A stretch of DNA of 37,695 bases from Lentimicrobiaceae bacterium (GTDB lineage Bacteria; Bacteroidota; Bacteroidia; Bacteroidales; F082). The translations under genes and the position numbers were made by a program. The stretch is taken from NCBI GenBank assembly GCA_015061335.1, contig SUWT01000014.1:1-37695 (forward strand). The letters run 5' to 3'. A model generated the notes under the pieces. The model was not told where the DNA came from. It saw only the letters and a list, made by a program, of their open reading frames with translations, and made no database searches. Below are positions 24,994-33,482 of the stretch, piece after piece (position 1 is the first letter of the stretch; each line of letters begins with the position of its first letter).

Positions 24994-25732
24994 CAAGTCG
25001 AAAATATGTGTAATAATACCATGTTACAATAATGAGAAGACCGTCGCTGATGTGGCGTTGTCTGTCGTTCCTTATTTGGAGAACGAACCTATTGTAGTTT
25101 TAGACGGCTGCACCGACAACAGCGCTGCCTCATTACAAGATATTTCCGATAAGATCACACTACTCTCCTACTCCCCGAACAAAGGGAAAGGTGCGGCATT
25201 GAAATATGCCTTCGACTACGCACAGAAAAACGACTTCGATTACGCCATTACCATTGACGCTGACGGACAACATTTCGCATCCGACCTGCCTTTATTCTTC
25301 GATGCTATAGAAAAAGATTATGGCGCGATGATAGTCGGCAGCCGATTCTTGAAACAAGAAAACATGCCTGCAGGTAATACCTTCGCAAATAAATTCTCAA
25401 ACTTCTGGTTTACCGTACAGACTGGAAAGAAACTCGCTGATACACAGACCGGTTATAGAGCCTATCCACTTTTTAAGATGGGAAAAATGAGATCATTTTC
25501 AAAACGATATGAGTCTGAATTAGAATATCTTCAAAGAATGGCATGGAGAAATATCAAAATTGTCAGTATTCCTATTCAAGTCTATTACGCCCCTGAAGGT
25601 CAAAGAGTATCACATTTCAGGAAAGGGCGCGACTTCACAAGAATATCTGTATTAAACACCCTAATGTGCTTTGTAGCAATATTATACGGCTATCCGTCTA
25701 TGTTTTTGAGAAAACTCTTTAAATCAAAATAA
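24986..25732 (+). CDS. GT2 glycosyltransferase
   Basis: A 248-residue GT-A-fold enzyme. The N terminus has VIIPCYNNEKTVADV, with VLDGCTDNSA and the metal-binding D91-A-D93 in ITIDADGQHF, and a later ADTQTGYRAYP that is common in polyprenol-phosphate sugar transferases and the GT2 of aryl-polyene clusters. A hydrophobic C-terminal segment (VLNTLMCFVAILYGYPSMF) could attach it to the membrane. It may add a sugar to the polyene lipid or make its carrier-linked donor. The donor and acceptor are not evident. Confidence 0.88.
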   Translation: MLDKSKICVIIPCYNNEKTVADVALSVVPYLENEPIVVLDGCTDNSAASLQDISDKITLLSYSPNKGKGAALKYAFDYAQKNDFDYAITIDADGQHFASDLPLFFDAIEKDYGAMIVGSRFLKQENMPAGNTFANKFSNFWFTVQTGKKLADTQTGYRAYPLFKMGKMRSFSKRYESELEYLQRMAWRNIKIVSIPIQVYYAPEGQRVSHFRKGRDFTRISVLNTLMCFVAILYGYPSMFLRKLFKSK

Positions 25733-25734
25733 AG

Positions 25735-28700
25735 ATGACGAAACTATTCCTAAAAATATATGATTTCTTCATTAAAAAGAAATTATTACTTTTTTTAATA
25801 ACTATCTGTGTTGTAATAATCTGTATTTTTTTCGCTACGAAAATCAATTTCAGCGAAGACATCTCAGGCTTCCTTCCCGAGGATAAACAAAACGAACAGG
25901 CGAACTACGCATATCAACATATAGGTGCTTCAAACACCATAATGGTTTATTTCTCAAATGAAGACAAAGAAAATCAGATTCCGGACGCCATAGACGATTT
26001 CGTCAATTATTTGTATGATAACAATATTGAGACTTATATCAACAAACTTCAATATTCCATCGATGAAACAGAGATAATAACTAAGATGAATTTCATCTCA
26101 CAAAACCTTCCATATTTCCTTGAAGAAGATGACTATGAACGAATAGATTCTTTGATTACTAAAGATAACATTCTCAAGCAAATAGAAAACAACAAGAAAC
26201 TTCTTGGGACAATGCAAGGCGGAATGATGAAGTCGGTGATGGTCAACGACCCGCTTTTCATTTCTGCAGAGCTTCTGAAAGGATTGAGTAAGTTCAAGAT
26301 GAACGACAATTTCAGTTCAGAAGACGGATATATTTACACTAAAGACGGTGAAGCCGTTGTGATGATTGAATCGAAATATCCGTTGAGTGAGACCGCTAAC
26401 AATAAGAAACTCACGAAATTAATCGACAAAGCCGCTGAAAATACGATGCAGAACATCCAAGATGTAAAAATCGTTCCTTTCGGAGCGGCATACGTCTCTG
26501 TAGGCAATGCGGAACAAATCAAAAAAGACAGTTTTCTGACAATAGCAATCGCTATAATATTGATAGTCGTTATTCTAGGATATTCTTATCGTTCTTTAAA
26601 AATAATAATCGCACTTCCATTGGCATTGTTATTCGGAATGATATTCGCTCTCGGAATAACATCCTTCGCCTGCAACGAAGTTTCGCTCATTGCAATAGGA
26701 ATATCATCTGTCATTATTGGAATCGCTGCAAATTATCCGTTGCATGTCTTAGATCACAAATATCACGGTTTTGGAACGCGACAAACGCTTAGTGACATTG
26801 TTAATCCATTGACTATAGGAAATATAACGACAGTAGGAGCCTTTCTGAGTCTGCTTTTCATCAGTTCTCCCGCAATGAAAAATCTTGGTATCTTCGCCTC
26901 GATGTTATTGGTAGGAACAATAATTTTTGTATTAGTCGTTCTGCCACATATCATACCTGAAAAAAGCAGATACTATTCCAAAGAACCCAAACGACTTTTC
27001 AAGAAATTCACCGACATTCAATTTGAAAACTCAACATCTTTAGTATTGATAATCACCATATTAACTATCATATTCTTATTCTTTGGAAAAGCTGGTTTCG
27101 ATGCCGACATGAGTAAAATCAATTACATGACTGAAGAACAAAAAGGTTTGATGAAAAAACTCGTCGCCGATACTGAAGACTCCGACAAGACTTTATATGT
27201 AGTGGCTGACGGACAAGATATAGAAGAAGCTCTTAATAATTATGAAAGTATTCGCCTTGATTTAGAAGATGTTGCAAATAGTGATACAAGTTTGAGACTT
27301 ACTTCCATCGGAATTTATCTTCCTTCAAAAAATGTTCAAAGAAAACGTCTTGAATTATGGAGAAACTATTGGAAAGATAAAGATATTTATCCGATTATTG
27401 AAGAAGCCGCTGAAGAGACAGGTTTCAAGAAGAACGCATTCACAGGATTTAAAACATTGATAAACAATAATTTCTCAATTCAGGAAACAGATTATTTCTC
27501 CCCTCTCACAGACAATCTAGCCGATAACTATATAATAAACGAGGAAAACAGAGCTATGATTTTCTCTGTTCTCCACATAAATACAGAAAATTTTGAAGAT
27601 GTTAAAAAAGATTTGGAAAACAATCCACTTTACTCAAGCGAAGAAGTCTTCACTTTCAGTCAGGAATCAGCGTTGACAACTGTAGTAAGTTCATTATCAG
27701 ATGATTTCGATTATGTTCTGTATATATGCAGTTTCATAGTTTTCTTCTTTTTGTTAATATCATTCGGAAGAATAGAATTAAGCCTCATTGCGTTTTTACC
27801 GCTTGCGATCAGCTGGATATGGATTCTTTCCATTATGAATATATTTGATATTCAATTTAATATAGTTAATATCATTTTAGCCACATTCATTTTTGGTATG
27901 GGCGATGACTATACCATTTTCATGATGGAAGGCTGTCTGTACGAGAACAGATTTGGCAAAAAGATGCTAAGCACATATAAAAGCACTGTCGCACTCTCAG
28001 CTTTGATAATGTTTGTCGGAATAGGATGTCTTATCTTGGCTAAACATCCGGCAATGAAACAGTTAGGAGAGGTTGTGATAGTAGGAATGTTCTGTGTAGT
28101 ATTGGCGGCATACGTCATTCCACCGTTTTTCTTCAAATGGCTGACCACGAAAAAAGGACAAAAAAGAAGCAATCCTATCACTATAAAGAATCTCTCATAC
28201 ACGGTGTTCGCTTTCATTTGTTTTATGATAGGTTCCTTGTATCTGACACTTTTAGGATTTTTCGTATTGACAATAGGAGGCAGAACAGAGAAACATAAAA
28301 TCATATATCATCGTCATCTTCAGATGGTTTGTAAGTTTGTTTTAAAGAGAATTCCGATGACGAAATGTACGATAAAGAACGAATCAGGAGAAGAGAATCC
28401 ATTCGACAAGCCTTCCATCATGATTTGTAATCATCAGGCGCACATCGACTTAATGGCGATTTTGGCTTTATCGCATAAGGTTATTGTCGTCACGAACAAA
28501 TGGGTTTGGAACGCGCCATTTTATCGTTGGATAATACGCTATGCCGACTTTTATCCAACAGAAAAATTCGAGGCAGACGACATTGAACCATTAAGACAAA
28601 AGATTAGGGAAGGTTATTCCATTGCTATTTTCCCGGAAGGAACACGATCGGAAGACTGTTCGATATTACGATTCCACAAAGGAGCGTTTTACCTTGCTAA

Positions 28701-29250
28701 AGAATTGAATATCAGCATAATTCCCGTCATGATACATGGATTTGGCTATGTACTTCCTAAGAAATATATGCTTCTGAAAAAAGGAGAACTCAACATAAGA
28801 ATAATGCCACGCATTTCTTCTGAAGAAACAGATTATCAAACACTTTGCAAAGAAACTCGTAAGATCTACAAACAAAGATATTCCGAATTATGCAAGGAAA
28901 TAGAAACCGCTGATTATTATGCCGATGAAGTTATAAACAATTATCTTTACAAAGGTAAGGACATATTAAAACGAGTTCGTAAGTCATTATCACTCAATCA
29001 CAACTATAAAGAACTAATAAATAACATTCCTGATAAGGGGAATATATTGTTAAAGAATGTTGGATTAGGAGAAATATCATTATTAGCGGCTTTGGTTCGT
29101 AAGGAAATAAGTTTCACTGCTGTTATAGAAGATGAAGAAAATTATCATACAGCAAAGAATTGCGTCTCAGTTCCAAATAATTTAATATATTTACAAAAAT
29201 TAGATAAAGAAACTACTTTCAACTATATTATTGATTGTCATGGAGAATAA
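25735..29250 (+). CDS. MMPL/RND exporter fused to PlsC acyltransferase and a C-terminal domain
   Basis: 1171 residues in three parts. Residues ~1-885 are an MMPL-type RND transporter: two cycles of one membrane helix, a ~220-residue periplasmic domain and five helices (first helix ~14-34; first bundle ~265-405; second helix ~434-452; second bundle ~655-840). Residues ~885-1060 are a PlsC acyltransferase with NHQAHID (H900, D905) and FPEGTRS (966-972). Residues ~1100-1171 look like a degenerate Rossmann/methyltransferase start (NILLKNVGLGEISLLAAL; FTAVIEDEENYHTAKN), a weak match. Exporter and acyltransferase in one chain suggest that the pigment is esterified as it is handed to the exporter. 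The gene overlaps the next one by 11 bases. Confidence 0.9.
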   Translation: MTKLFLKIYDFFIKKKLLLFLITICVVIICIFFATKINFSEDISGFLPEDKQNEQANYAYQHIGASNTIMVYFSNEDKENQIPDAIDDFVNYLYDNNIETYINKLQYSIDETEIITKMNFISQNLPYFLEEDDYERIDSLITKDNILKQIENNKKLLGTMQGGMMKSVMVNDPLFISAELLKGLSKFKMNDNFSSEDGYIYTKDGEAVVMIESKYPLSETANNKKLTKLIDKAAENTMQNIQDVKIVPFGAAYVSVGNAEQIKKDSFLTIAIAIILIVVILGYSYRSLKIIIALPLALLFGMIFALGITSFACNEVSLIAIGISSVIIGIAANYPLHVLDHKYHGFGTRQTLSDIVNPLTIGNITTVGAFLSLLFISSPAMKNLGIFASMLLVGTIIFVLVVLPHIIPEKSRYYSKEPKRLFKKFTDIQFENSTSLVLIITILTIIFLFFGKAGFDADMSKINYMTEEQKGLMKKLVADTEDSDKTLYVVADGQDIEEALNNYESIRLDLEDVANSDTSLRLTSIGIYLPSKNVQRKRLELWRNYWKDKDIYPIIEEAAEETGFKKNAFTGFKTLINNNFSIQETDYFSPLTDNLADNYIINEENRAMIFSVLHINTENFEDVKKDLENNPLYSSEEVFTFSQESALTTVVSSLSDDFDYVLYICSFIVFFFLLISFGRIELSLIAFLPLAISWIWILSIMNIFDIQFNIVNIILATFIFGMGDDYTIFMMEGCLYENRFGKKMLSTYKSTVALSALIMFVGIGCLILAKHPAMKQLGEVVIVGMFCVVLAAYVIPPFFFKWLTTKKGQKRSNPITIKNLSYTVFAFICFMIGSLYLTLLGFFVLTIGGRTEKHKIIYHRHLQMVCKFVLKRIPMTKCTIKNESGEENPFDKPSIMICNHQAHIDLMAILALSHKVIVVTNKWVWNAPFYRWIIRYADFYPTEKFEADDIEPLRQKIREGYSIAIFPEGTRSEDCSILRFHKGAFYLAKELNISIIPVMIHGFGYVLPKKYMLLKKGELNIRIMPRISSEETDYQTLCKETRKIYKQRYSELCKEIETADYYADEVINNYLYKGKDILKRVRKSLSLNHNYKELINNIPDKGNILLKNVGLGEISLLAALVRKEISFTAVIEDEENYHTAKNCVSVPNNLIYLQKLDKETTFNYIIDCHGE

Positions 29251-30736
29251 TTACGAAGTCATTGTAATAGGAAGTGGATTGAGCGGATTGTCGATAGCGT
29301 ACATTCTCGCTAAGAATGGTTTTAAGGTAGCAGTATTAGAGAAGAACGCACAATTTGGAGGTTGCTTACAATCGTTCAAACGTGAAGGAGTGACATTTGA
29401 AACCGGCATGCATTATGTTGGAAGCATTGAAGAAGGACAGATTTTGCATAAATATTTTAACTATTTATCTATTCTTGATGATATTGAACTATCTTCATTA
29501 AACAAATCTTGTTACGACATCATTGATTTTAGAGGAGAAAGATATAGTTATGCGAACGGACATGAGAATTTCGTAGAGACATTATCTCAGAAATTTCCTT
29601 ACAATGTAAATGACATAAAAGAATATGTCAAGGCAATTCACAATGTCACTGAAAACTCACCCTATTATTCTTTCAAAAATTTTGACACACTAAACATCTT
29701 GGATCCCGCACACGTTAAAACAAGCATTAACGGATACATTTCTCAAATAACTAAGAATGAGGCACTTCAGAATGTTTTGACGGGAAACATTCCTTTATAT
29801 GCAGGATTAAAAGACAAGACTCCTTTATATATACACGCATTGATAAGCGATTTCTACATCAACAGCGCATATAGGATTGTAGGCAGCAGTGACAATATAG
29901 CTAAATCTCTCGTCAAGTCATTGAGAAACATAGGAGTAGAACTATTCAACAACAGCGAAGTCGATAAAATAATATGCGATAACAAGCAGGTAACCGCTGT
30001 TGAATTAAAAAACGGGAATCATATAAATACTAAATATCTTATTTCTTCCATACATCCGGAATATCTTCTTAAGATGATTGATTCTCCTTTAATAAGAAGA
30101 GCATACAGGGATAGGATTCGTAATATGGAACAAACTGTTTCCACATTTACTGTATTCATTAAGTTTAAGGAGAATACAGTCCCATATTTAAACAGCAACT
30201 TCTTTAAGTATAGAGATAAAACTATCTGGGATTGTGAGACTTATACAGAAGAAAGCTGGCCTAAGAGTTATCTTTACATGCATCAATGTTCTGAAAAAGA
30301 CCAGAAATTCGCGAAAGGAGCAATTTTGTTCGCTTATATGAATTATGCTGATGTGATGCAATGGGATGGAACTCGGATTGGCAGAAGAGGAGCTGATTAT
30401 GAAGAGTTTAAAAAGATAAAGGCAGAGAAACTATTATCATGTCTAGAGAAGGACATGCCAGGTATTTTGAGTAATATTGATAATTATTGGACTTCCAGCC
30501 CACTCACATATCAGGATTACACTGCAACAAAAGAAGGTTCCACATATGGCGTTGTTAGAGATGTCAGTTCACCTATTCAAACAACGATATCACAAAGGAC
30601 CAAGATTCCTAACCTATTCCTTACAGGACAGAACACTAATTCGCATGGAGTTTTGGGCGTGATTATCAGTTCAGTAATAACGGCGAGCGAATTATTGGGA
30701 AAAGAATTTTTAATAAATCAGATAAATGAATTTTAA
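29240..30736 (+). CDS. CrtI-like FAD-dependent oxidoreductase
   Basis: 498 residues of the phytoene-desaturase/retinol-saturase type. The FAD-binding motif GSGLSG (11-16) is followed by LEKNAQFGGCLQSF and ETGMHYVGS, with TGQNTNSHGVLGVI near the C terminus where this family closes the FAD site. Members are common in flexirubin clusters and may isomerise, saturate or desaturate the polyene. The ATG at 29240 is preferred to the TTG at 29231; both lie inside the exporter gene's end. After it the tight packing stops and a -7 box appears. Confidence 0.88.
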   Translation: MENNYEVIVIGSGLSGLSIAYILAKNGFKVAVLEKNAQFGGCLQSFKREGVTFETGMHYVGSIEEGQILHKYFNYLSILDDIELSSLNKSCYDIIDFRGERYSYANGHENFVETLSQKFPYNVNDIKEYVKAIHNVTENSPYYSFKNFDTLNILDPAHVKTSINGYISQITKNEALQNVLTGNIPLYAGLKDKTPLYIHALISDFYINSAYRIVGSSDNIAKSLVKSLRNIGVELFNNSEVDKIICDNKQVTAVELKNGNHINTKYLISSIHPEYLLKMIDSPLIRRAYRDRIRNMEQTVSTFTVFIKFKENTVPYLNSNFFKYRDKTIWDCETYTEESWPKSYLYMHQCSEKDQKFAKGAILFAYMNYADVMQWDGTRIGRRGADYEEFKKIKAEKLLSCLEKDMPGILSNIDNYWTSSPLTYQDYTATKEGSTYGVVRDVSSPIQTTISQRTKIPNLFLTGQNTNSHGVLGVIISSVITASELLGKEFLINQINEF

Positions 30737-30749
30737 TAATAAAAAATAG

Positions 30750-30757
30750 TATTTTTG
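30750..30757 (+). promoter_or_regulatory. Internal -7 box before the radical SAM gene
   Basis: TATTTTTG matches TAnnTTTG, 19 bases upstream of the ATG at 30776, in the first gap of more than 30 bases in the cluster. It suggests that the radical SAM and later genes can be transcribed on their own. Confidence 0.45.
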
Positions 30758-30775
30758 TATATAAAATTTTAGAGT

Positions 30776-32065
30776 ATGAAATGTAAACTTATATATCCAA
30801 GATGGAATAAACTTCCTGGACAAACGACTTTCAATTTACCTCCTCATGGACCAGTTGTTTTTGCAGCTTCATTACCTGATTTTGTAGAAGTATCTTTTAC
30901 TGACGAGAATGTTGAAGAACTTAACTTTGACGAAGAATGTGATTTTGTCGCTATCTCTATGATGCTCACCACACAAGTAAAACGCGGTTGGGCTATTGCG
31001 ACAGAATATAGGAAAAGAGGCAAGAAAGTCATATTTGGTGGTATCTCAACGATGCTTCATGCGGAGGAGACATTACAATATGCAGATGCGGTGTTTTTAG
31101 GAGAGAGCGAAGGTCGTATGGAAGAAGTCATCAACGATTTAAGGAACGGCACTTTGAAGAAGGTATATAATTATATGGGGCAGCAGCCTCCTATCGAGAT
31201 TGTTGGTCCTGCTAGAAGAGATTTATATAAACGCGACTTATACAATCACAAAGGTGTTCCTATGGTCGATCTGTTTCATGCTTCACGCGGATGTCGTTTC
31301 AGCTGTTATCCTTGCGCCGTCTCATATCTAGGTGGACGTTGCTTCCGTCCTCGTCCGATAGATAAAGTAGTCGAAGATTTAGCTACAATAGATAACAACC
31401 GTCTTTTTATCGTTGATAACTCATTGGCACAAAATAAAGAATGGGAGATGGAACTATTCAAGGAACTCATTCCATTCAAGAAAAAATGGATAAGTCACAC
31501 CATAGAAGACGACCCACAAGTCCTCGACCTCGCAGCACAAGCAGGCGCATGGTATGTATATCAAGCTGTCTATGACACATCAGATTATATCAAAGAACGC
31601 GTGAAACGTTATCATGACTACGGTATCGGTGTAGAAGGAACAATTCTACTTGGACTCGACAATCAAACAGAAGACGACATCAAACGCTTGATCGACTTCT
31701 TGTTGGAGATAGATTTGGATTTGGCAGAGTTCACAGTATTGGCGCCTTTCCCACATACAAAAGCCTACGATGACTTAATGCGTCAAGGACGTATCTTCGA
31801 TCATGATTGGGATCACTTCAACGCAGGACAGGTTGTTTATCAACCAAAACATATGACGCCAGAAAAGCTTCAGGAACTCTATGATTATGCTTGGAAGTCG
31901 TTCTACAAAGATGAAAGCCAGGAACAAAAGATGTTCAAGCTATTCTCTAAAGTCATGATGAGAGAGATGGAAGACGGCACTTATCGTCCAAGAGACAGAC
32001 GACTTATCAATAAATCATTCGGTAAAGATGTAGTAAGAAATATTAATTTGAATAAGAATGAATAA
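30776..32065 (+). CDS. Radical SAM protein with B12-binding-like N-terminal domain
   Basis: 429 residues. The N-terminal ~130 have the alternating alpha/beta pattern of a cobalamin-binding fold (CDFVAISMMLTT; GKKVIFGGISTML; ADAVFLGESEG), but the DxHxxG signature is absent. The radical SAM core follows with the cluster cysteines C173, C177 and C180 in SRGCRFSCYPC. Such B-type enzymes commonly methylate unactivated carbons or rearrange rings. In a polyene cluster it could C-methylate the aryl ring or the chain. It is not a familiar member of described flexirubin clusters as I know them, and the role is inferred from position only. Confidence 0.85.
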   Translation: MKCKLIYPRWNKLPGQTTFNLPPHGPVVFAASLPDFVEVSFTDENVEELNFDEECDFVAISMMLTTQVKRGWAIATEYRKRGKKVIFGGISTMLHAEETLQYADAVFLGESEGRMEEVINDLRNGTLKKVYNYMGQQPPIEIVGPARRDLYKRDLYNHKGVPMVDLFHASRGCRFSCYPCAVSYLGGRCFRPRPIDKVVEDLATIDNNRLFIVDNSLAQNKEWEMELFKELIPFKKKWISHTIEDDPQVLDLAAQAGAWYVYQAVYDTSDYIKERVKRYHDYGIGVEGTILLGLDNQTEDDIKRLIDFLLEIDLDLAEFTVLAPFPHTKAYDDLMRQGRIFDHDWDHFNAGQVVYQPKHMTPEKLQELYDYAWKSFYKDESQEQKMFKLFSKVMMREMEDGTYRPRDRRLINKSFGKDVVRNINLNKNE

Positions 32066-32076
32066 TTGTTAAGAAA

Positions 32077-32436
32077 ATGAGAGTTTCAGAAAAATATTAC
32101 GACGAGATTTTTAAGTTTGCGGGACAATGGGATATGCCGAGCAGCTGTGGTTTGAAAATCATCAATAAAAATGATAAAAATTACGTCATTGTCACAGAGT
32201 TGTACCAAGACAACCCTGGAACATCAGTAACATACGCAGGCAAGTCATTGATGGAACAGATCTGCAGGGCAAAGAATCTAGATACAAACAATATTGTTTA
32301 TATAGAATGTAATCCCGACACCAACTCAAAACTTTCTTTTTACGATGAAGAATATTTTGAGGTTAGTTTTGAAGAAGGAAAGATGCCCGCATATCGTCAG
32401 TTGACAATAGAAGAGGTAAAAGAGATTATTGAATAA
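32077..32436 (+). CDS. Unknown 119-residue protein
   Basis: I do not recognise this family. It is a soluble, acidic protein with no signal peptide or membrane helix, containing AGQWDMPSSCGLKIINKNDKN, QDNPGTSVTYAGKSLMEQIC, and a C-terminal amphipathic helix (QLTIEEVKEIIE). The mix of short strands and two helices suggests a small alpha/beta domain. It starts 11 bases after the radical SAM gene and is probably co-transcribed with it, which hints at a linked role. It is followed immediately by the repeat region. Codon use is like that of its neighbours, so it is likely to be a real gene. Confidence 0.75.
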   Translation: MRVSEKYYDEIFKFAGQWDMPSSCGLKIINKNDKNYVIVTELYQDNPGTSVTYAGKSLMEQICRAKNLDTNNIVYIECNPDTNSKLSFYDEEYFEVSFEEGKMPAYRQLTIEEVKEIIE

Positions 32437-32441
32437 TAGTA

Positions 32442-32495
32442 GAGACGCGTCAATGACACCTTAAAATAATAAACAAGATGTCATTGACACGTCTC
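32442..32495. repeat. Imperfect palindromic repeat, copy 2
   Basis: Left arm 32442-32462 is identical to that of copy 1 (132-152), and right arm 32475-32495 is identical to 164-184. The spacer is one base longer (12 against 11). It begins 6 bases after the stop codon of the unknown protein gene, including the same GTA flank in front of the arm. Confidence 0.85.
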
Positions 32496-32605
32496 AACAT
32501 AAAACGTCAAATAAACAATAATAAACAAGATGTCATTGACACGTCTCAATATAAAACGTCAAATAAACAATAATAAACAAGATGTCATTGACACGTCTCA
32601 ATATA
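32475..32605. repeat. 52-bp tandem repeat built on the palindrome's right arm
   Basis: The right arm AAGATGTCATTGACACGTCTC starts at 32475, 32527 and 32579, a period of exactly 52 bases. The intervening segment (ACATAAAACGTCAAATAAAC-like, then AATAATAAAC) is almost identical between units. Only the right arm is copied, not the left. It fills the gap between the unknown protein gene and the esterase start. Confidence 0.88.
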
Positions 32606-32616
32606 GGACAATATAT

Positions 32617-33480
32617 ATGATTAAAAGATTTCTGATATTATTTGTGATGACTTTCTTGGTCTCTAATCTGGTTTTCTCTCAATCGAAGATTAGAGTTTGG
32701 GAAGGTGTTGAGTCGATGAAGAAAGCTAAGAAAGAAATCTTAATCTATCCAGCCTCTCAGGATAACAACAATGGTTCTGCTGTAATTATTTGTCCTGGAG
32801 GCAGTTATCATCATCTTGGCGTTCCTCATGAAGGGATCAAATCTGCTGAATGGTTCAATAAGCAAGGTCTGTCGGCTTTTGTTTTATGTTACAGGACAGC
32901 ATATAACGGAGCACATCATCCAGCCATGATACAAGACTTTCAACGTTGCATGCAGTTCGTGAAGGAAAACGCCGATAAATATGGAATAGACACTACAAGA
33001 GTCGGAGCCATAGGTTATTCAGCTGGTGGTCACCTTGTTACCATGGCAGGTGCTATAGGTAAAGAAAACTTTCTCAAAGAATTAGGAGTTGAAACTAAAG
33101 TCGGCTTAAGACCTAGTTGGGTAGCTTCAATATACCCTGTTGTCTCAATGCAAGACAGCATAGCACATCGTAAATCGAGAAAGAATCTTATTGGGGAGGA
33201 GCTGACTAAAGAGAACTTCGATAAATTTTCCATGGAGTTGCAGATTCCGGACGATATGCCTCCGATGTATATACAGGCATCCATTGACGATGAGGTAGTA
33301 GATTATCGTAATAGCGTTGCGTTAGATAAAGCATTGAAAGATAGAAATATAATTCATAAGTTCGTATTATTTGAGACAGGAGGTCATGGCTATGGAATGA
33401 AGGAATGTGACTTTACGACTGAGTCAAGATGGCAAGACATTCTGTTACAATGGCTTAAAGATATTGATGTTATAAGATAA
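32617..33480 (+). CDS. Secreted alpha/beta-hydrolase (esterase, BD-FAE-like)
   Basis: 287 residues from the ATG at 32617, with a signal peptide (MIKRFLILFVMTFLVSNLVFS). The oxyanion-hole region is CPGGSYHHLGVPHEG, the nucleophile S135 lies in GYSAGGHL, the acid is D224 or D225 in ASIDDEVV, and the histidine is H257 in GGHGYGM. This is the pattern of secreted acetyl/feruloyl-type esterases and peptidase-S9-like hydrolases. An in-frame start at 32530 is rejected because those extra codons are repeat DNA and would hide the signal peptide. It may act on an ester of the pigment or be unrelated. The stop is 2 bases before the ligase gene. Confidence 0.85.
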   Translation: MIKRFLILFVMTFLVSNLVFSQSKIRVWEGVESMKKAKKEILIYPASQDNNNGSAVIICPGGSYHHLGVPHEGIKSAEWFNKQGLSAFVLCYRTAYNGAHHPAMIQDFQRCMQFVKENADKYGIDTTRVGAIGYSAGGHLVTMAGAIGKENFLKELGVETKVGLRPSWVASIYPVVSMQDSIAHRKSRKNLIGEELTKENFDKFSMELQIPDDMPPMYIQASIDDEVVDYRNSVALDKALKDRNIIHKFVLFETGGHGYGMKECDFTTESRWQDILLQWLKDIDVIR

Positions 33481-33482
33481 AT

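Noticed and set aside
32475..32605. CRISPR-like array
   Set aside because: The 52-base period is repeated as a whole, including the part between the 21-base arms. There are no unique spacers and no cas genes.
32530..32616. Extended N terminus of the esterase
   Set aside because: These 29 codons are repeat DNA, and the ATG at 32617 starts a proper signal peptide.
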